Positions 1 through 5,138 of a DNA stretch of 5,138 bases are shown piece by piece. This stretch comes from Alphaproteobacteria bacterium (GTDB lineage: Bacteria; Pseudomonadota; Alphaproteobacteria; Reyranellales; Reyranellaceae). The notes below the pieces were generated by a model. The model searched no databases. It was not told where the DNA came from and worked only from the letters and a program-made list of their open reading frames with translations. How positions within the stretch are numbered: the stretch's first letter is position 1; every line of letters begins with the position of its first letter. The stretch is taken from positions 1 to 5,138 of the forward strand of contig JABCYT010000325.1 in the NCBI GenBank assembly GCA_013290035.1. The letters are read 5' to 3'. Position numbers and translations under genes: made by a program.

Positions 1-1
1 T

Positions 2-535
2 TCGCAGGCCTCGGTGTTCGCCAAGGTGCCCTTGATGCTGCTGCTCATGCTGTTCTTCCTGATGGCGCAGCTGCACAGCTTCAGCCGCCTGTTCCTGGTC
101 GTGAGCGTGATCCCGATGGGCCTGATTGGCATCGTCTTCACCCTGCTGATCGTCGGCAAGCCGCTGGGCTTCGTCGCCATCCTGGGCATTCTCGCCCTGT
201 TCGGCATGATCGCGCGGAACGCGGTTCTCCTCATCGAGCAGATCGAGACCGAGCGAACGCAGCGGCCGCACGCCTGGGACGCCGTGATCGAGGCGACACT
301 TTCCCGCTTCCGCCCCATCATGCTGACGGCGATTTCCACGGTGCTCGGATTCATTCCGATCGCCGCCGACGTGTTCTGGGGACCGATGGCCTTCGCCATC
401 ATGGGCGGCCTGTTCGTGGCGACGATCCTCACGCTGATCGTCCTGCCGGCGCTCTACGTCGCGTTGTTCCGCATCCAGGAGCCCGCGCAGGAAAGCGTTG
501 CGGTCGATCCGCCGGGACTGGAGGTGCAACGCTAA
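2..535 (+). CDS. RND efflux permease, C-terminal part (5' end outside window)
   Basis: This is the last 177 or so residues of an inner-membrane, proton-driven RND pump of the AcrB/HAE1 type; full proteins are about 1,030 residues. The reading frame is open from base 2, so the GTG at 14 is internal and not a start. Hydrophobic segments match the last transmembrane helices (AcrB TM8-TM12). The stretch GMIARNAVLLIEQIE matches AcrB TM10 (GLSAKNAILIVEF), and RFRPIMLTAIS matches AcrB RLRPILMTSL. The equivalents of AcrB R971 and T978 are kept, while the TM10 proton-relay Lys (K940) is Arg here. The tail after the last helix is short and hydrophilic, which is normal. Substrate cannot be told from this part. 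It is presumably the last large gene of an operon whose adaptor lies upstream, outside the window. Family assignment is firm; the subfamily is uncertain. Confidence 0.93.
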   Translation, partial: SQASVFAKVPLMLLLMLFFLMAQLHSFSRLFLVVSVIPMGLIGIVFTLLIVGKPLGFVAILGILALFGMIARNAVLLIEQIETERTQRPHAWDAVIEATLSRFRPIMLTAISTVLGFIPIAADVFWGPMAFAIMGGLFVATILTLIVLPALYVALFRIQEPAQESVAVDPPGLEVQR

Positions 536-544
536 AGGAGGAGG
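536..544 (+). promoter_or_regulatory. Strong Shine-Dalgarno overlapping end of RND permease
   Basis: The sequence AGGAGGAGG directly follows the permease TAA stop and is a near-perfect anti-16S match, the strongest in the window. It lies 8 bases (counted from AGGAGG) before a GTG at 550, which is good spacing for initiation. The only ORF it serves is 20 codons long, which is odd for so strong a site. It may be left over from a longer translationally coupled gene, or it may drive a real small protein. Confidence 0.6.
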
Positions 545-549
545 CTCGC

Positions 550-612
550 GTGAACCAAGGTCCATCTGAACCAACGGCCGAGCACGACGGGTCGCGACAA
601 ATGCATACCTAG
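550..612 (+). CDS. Possible 20-residue small ORF behind a strong RBS
   Basis: A GTG-started ORF encodes MNQGPSEPTAEHDGSRQMHT, then TAG. The peptide is hydrophilic, with no membrane segment or recognisable motif. It starts 14 bases after the RND permease stop and has excellent Shine-Dalgarno spacing, so it is probably translatable. It could be a real small protein, a leader peptide for the genes downstream, or the remnant of a deleted gene such as an efflux outer-membrane factor. Codon content alone cannot separate these at this length. I do not recognise it. Confidence 0.3.
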   Translation: MNQGPSEPTAEHDGSRQMHT

Positions 613-643
613 TCTCTGCGGGCGCGGAATCCCCTCCCTTCAA

Positions 644-672
644 TTGACTTTAAAAAAAGCCGGGCACAGCAT
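644..672 (+). promoter_or_regulatory. Candidate sigma-70-type promoter for the barrel-arcD-arcA genes
   Basis: TTGACT at 644-649 matches the -35 consensus TTGACA in five of six bases. It is followed by a TTTAAAAAAA tract, the most AT-rich spot of the window. At 17-bp spacing the -10 would be CAGCAT (667-672), only three of six matches, so the -10 is weak and an activator may be needed. The site lies 72-100 bases before the ATG at 744, in the only intergenic gap large enough for a promoter upstream of this gene set. TTGAC-N4-AAAAA at 644-657 also distantly resembles an FNR/ANR box (7 of 10), which is not enough to call one. Confidence 0.4.
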
Positions 673-680
673 TCTGGAAT
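671..680 (+). repeat. Short palindrome ATTCTGGAAT, possible operator
   Basis: The arms ATTC and GAAT flank a TG centre. It overlaps the end of the putative -10 region and the expected transcription start, where a repressor or activator site would act. At 4 bp per arm it could easily arise by chance, and no known regulator motif is recognised. Confidence 0.2.
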
Positions 681-706
681 CAGTTGCATGCGGGTATTCG
701 GGTTGA

Positions 707-720
707 GCGTGAAGCCACGC
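707..720 (+). repeat. Small leader hairpin GCGTG-AAGC-CACGC
   Basis: A perfect 5-bp GC-rich stem with a 4-base loop ends 23 bases before the ATG at 744 and 13 bases before its Shine-Dalgarno. It would lie in the 5' leader if transcription starts near 680. No T-run follows, so it is not an intrinsic terminator. It may only be local mRNA structure. Confidence 0.25.
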
Positions 721-733
721 CTTTCCGGACACT

Positions 734-739
734 GGAGAG
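734..739 (+). promoter_or_regulatory. Ribosome binding site fixing the barrel gene start
   Basis: GGAGAG lies 4 bases before the ATG at 744 (6 bases counted from GGAG). It favours this ATG over the in-frame TTG at 684, which has no such site and would add 20 residues ahead of a well-formed signal peptide. Confidence 0.6.
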
Positions 740-743
740 TGCA

Positions 744-1823
744 ATGAAGCTCTGGCCTACGCCTGGAGAGGAGCGGTCTGGCCGATTGCCAAGGGGATTC
801 ATTGCCCTTGCGGCCCTGTCATCTGCTGTGCTGGTTGCTCCCATCGACAGAGTCTTCGCGCAGCACAGCGATGCGCACAGCGACGGCGACTCGGCGCGAA
901 TCGATGCGATGTTCGGCACGCCGGACCGCTATGGGACGACGCCGCAGGACAATATCTTCGCGACCACGCCGGGGCTCGAGCAGCAGGCGCGGCGCTCGCA
1001 GTTCACGATCAACGGCCTGCTGCCGATGTTCTACAACTCCAACGCCAACCTCGCCCCCGTGACCGGGCCGGCCGGCATCAACTCGGCGGAGTTCAGCCCG
1101 ATCCTGGGCGCCTCATGGTCGACGCCGGTGTTCGACCTGCCGCTGCGCTTCACCGCCAACGCCCGCGCCGAGGTCGACCGCTTCACCCAGGCATGGCAGC
1201 CAGCGGTGTCGTTCGCCAACTTCGACAAGATCGCCCTGTCCGGCCGGCTGCAATACGTCGACCCCACCGACGACCAAGCCTTCTCGCCATACTTCGCCTA
1301 TGCGCCGCGCTTCGACTTCGATCCGTTCTTCAGGGAGCGTTTCGCCACCCGCCAGGACCTCAATCTCGGAGTCAACAAAACCTACAACTTCGACGCGAGC
1401 TTGAAGCGGGTGCCGTTCTCGCCCAATACATTATCCGAAACGATATGGTCGCTCGGCATGACGATGTTCGCTCAGCGCCGCTTCCGCGATCCCGAGCCCT
1501 CGTCGTGGGCGTTCTATGCCATCCCCTCGGCGACCTACGTGATCAACGAGCAATGGAACGTCAGCCTCGGCGCTGAACTGATGTTCCGCACTTTCGATCC
1601 CTACTTGGGCTTCACCGAAAACGAATGGTTCCTCGAGCCGATCGCCACGCTCGAGTTCGTGCTGCCGAGCGCGTGGTTCGGTTCGGACAGGAACGCCACG
1701 CTGTTCGGCCGGCCGGCCATCGACCTGCAGATGGCCTACGAGCGCAACTGGTCCAACATCGAGGCCTTCAGCTTCGCCGTGTGGCACGTCGGCGCCGCGC
1801 TCAAGCTCGGCTGGCGGTTCTAG
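744..1823 (+). CDS. Uncharacterised outer-membrane beta-barrel protein
   Basis: This 359-residue protein is predicted to sit in the outer membrane. Residues 1-39 look like a long Sec signal peptide: Arg-rich n-region, hydrophobic core at about 18-32, and likely cleavage after VFA39 before QHSD. The mature part has no cysteine and many alternating polar/aromatic strands with Trp, Tyr and Phe, and ends in LKLGWRF, a typical C-terminal beta-signal with terminal Phe. The mature N-terminus carries a His/Asp-rich patch (HSDAHSDGD). There is no TolC-like coiled-coil pattern and the size is too small for an efflux outer-membrane factor. I do not recognise the family; a role as a channel or porin-like protein is inference. 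The arcD-like gene follows after only 22 bp, so it is probably the first gene of that operon. Confidence is high for an outer-membrane barrel and low for any function. Confidence 0.85.
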   Translation: MKLWPTPGEERSGRLPRGFIALAALSSAVLVAPIDRVFAQHSDAHSDGDSARIDAMFGTPDRYGTTPQDNIFATTPGLEQQARRSQFTINGLLPMFYNSNANLAPVTGPAGINSAEFSPILGASWSTPVFDLPLRFTANARAEVDRFTQAWQPAVSFANFDKIALSGRLQYVDPTDDQAFSPYFAYAPRFDFDPFFRERFATRQDLNLGVNKTYNFDASLKRVPFSPNTLSETIWSLGMTMFAQRRFRDPEPSSWAFYAIPSATYVINEQWNVSLGAELMFRTFDPYLGFTENEWFLEPIATLEFVLPSAWFGSDRNATLFGRPAIDLQMAYERNWSNIEAFSFAVWHVGAALKLGWRF

Positions 1824-1845
1824 GAAAACACAACGGGAGGACTCG

Positions 1846-4550
<2,705 letters not shown>

Positions 4551-4563
4551 GCGAGACCAGTGG

Positions 4564-5138
4564 ATGCGACCGCTGGGAACCGATGCGCCGCGCGAGCCGA
4601 GCGGGCGCCTCAGAGAGCGCAGGCCGCCTAACCCGGTGGGGAAGGTGGTGCCGGCGCGCTCCAAGCGAATTGCCCGCATCGTCGCCATCAGCGTTCTGTT
4701 GCTGGCGGCGCAGCGTAACAGCGTGTGCGCAGACGGGCCCGACGCCGCCCAGCCGCCACTCCCAGCCGTGATCGTTGCGGCCGCGACGCAGCGAAGCGTT
4801 ACGAGTTCGGCGAACCATGTCGGACGCGCCCAGGCCATCAAGACCGTCAACCTGGTGGCCCGCGTGTCCGGCTTCCTGCAGAAGCAGGCCTTCACGGACG
4901 GGCAGCAGGTCAAGACCGGCGATCTCCTGTTTGTCATCGAACAGGACACCTACAAGGCCGCGGTGGCGCAGTCTGAGGCTGCTCTGGCAAAGGCACAGGC
5001 CGTCGAGAAGAACGCAGCGCTGACGCTCCAGCGCTCGCAGGAGCTGGTCAAGACCAACGCCGTTCCTCAGTCGACAGTCGACCAGAACGTGGCAGACCAT
5101 GATTCCGCACGGGCCGACGTGCTCGCTCCGAAGGCCTC
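4564..5138 (+). CDS. RND/HlyD-family periplasmic adaptor, N-terminal part (3' end outside window)
   Basis: The frame is open from the ATG at 4564 to the window edge (191 codons) with no stop. It encodes a membrane-fusion protein, the periplasmic link between an inner-membrane pump and an outer-membrane channel. A basic stretch (RSKRIAR) and hydrophobic core (IVAISVLLLAA) form a Sec signal, with likely cleavage after VCA; there is no lipobox, so it is not a lipoprotein. Then comes the first lipoyl half-motif, VNLVARVSGFLQKQAF, with DGQQVKTGDLLFVIE. An Ala/Gln/Glu-rich alpha-hairpin (YKAAVAQSEAALAKAQAVEK and on) follows and is cut by the edge. The start is uncertain: GTG at 4645 or 4648 after GGGGAAGG would give a more usual signal-peptide length, leaving the Arg/Pro-rich first 27 codons untranslated. 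A pump gene is expected downstream. Confidence 0.88.
   Translation, partial: MRPLGTDAPREPSGRLRERRPPNPVGKVVPARSKRIARIVAISVLLLAAQRNSVCADGPDAAQPPLPAVIVAAATQRSVTSSANHVGRAQAIKTVNLVARVSGFLQKQAFTDGQQVKTGDLLFVIEQDTYKAAVAQSEAALAKAQAVEKNAALTLQRSQELVKTNAVPQSTVDQNVADHDSARADVLAPKA

Noticed and set aside
662..677. Possible sigma-54 promoter (GGGCACAGCATTCTGG)
   Set aside because: The required GG-N10-GC spacing fails: the bases at the -12 position are TG.
684..743. TTG upstream start adding 20 residues to the barrel protein
   Set aside because: It has no Shine-Dalgarno and would put a non-signal extension before a good signal peptide that begins at the ATG at 744.
744..1823. Barrel protein as a TolC/OprM-type efflux outer-membrane factor
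   Set aside because: It is too short and lacks the long alpha-helical coiled-coil repeats of that family; it reads as strands throughout.
4585..4608. GCGCC...GGCGC inverted repeat as an arcA terminator
   Set aside because: The stem is only 5 bp with a 14-base loop and no T-tract, as expected by chance in GC-rich DNA.
4871..4888. Overlapping palindromes (GCTTC-CTGCA-GAAGC and CCTGC-AGAA-GCAGG)
   Set aside because: They lie inside the conserved lipoyl motif of the adaptor and are explained by its codons; no T-run follows.

Overview
The window is GC-rich, with mostly G- or C-ending codons, and comes from a Gram-negative bacterium: it holds an outer-membrane beta-barrel, RND pump parts and a Sec-exported adaptor. 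The overall style suggests a proteobacterium, perhaps an alphaproteobacterium, but no marker fixes the taxon. All supported genes are on the + strand.

Layout. (1) Positions 2-535 hold the C-terminal end of an RND multidrug-type inner-membrane permease. (2) Positions 536-743 are a mainly non-coding spacer. It opens with a very strong Shine-Dalgarno that leads only into a 20-codon ORF. It then has an AT-rich patch with a candidate promoter (TTGACT), a 10-bp palindrome and a small leader hairpin. (3) Positions 744-4550 are a compact three-gene set with 22- and 14-bp gaps: an uncharacterised outer-membrane beta-barrel protein, an ArcD-type APC-family antiporter, and a complete arginine deiminase (ArcA) with all its catalytic residues. 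(4) From about 4564 (or 4645) to the window edge runs the start of an RND/HlyD-type periplasmic adaptor, cut off at 5138.

How the genes work together. ArcD would bring arginine across the inner membrane and ArcA would turn it into citrulline and ammonia. The co-directional barrel gene may supply an outer-membrane path or serve the same physiology. The usual ornithine carbamoyltransferase (arcB) and carbamate kinase (arcC) are not next to these genes: the next gene is an efflux adaptor. As seen here the module would therefore make ammonia and citrulline but no ATP, unless arcB and arcC lie elsewhere. That points to acid protection, nitrogen release or arginine/citrulline exchange rather than classical fermentation. 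The module sits between pieces of RND efflux systems, and the orphan Shine-Dalgarno at the end of the left permease fits an insertion or deletion at that junction. The most unusual element is the barrel gene leading an arcD-arcA operon.
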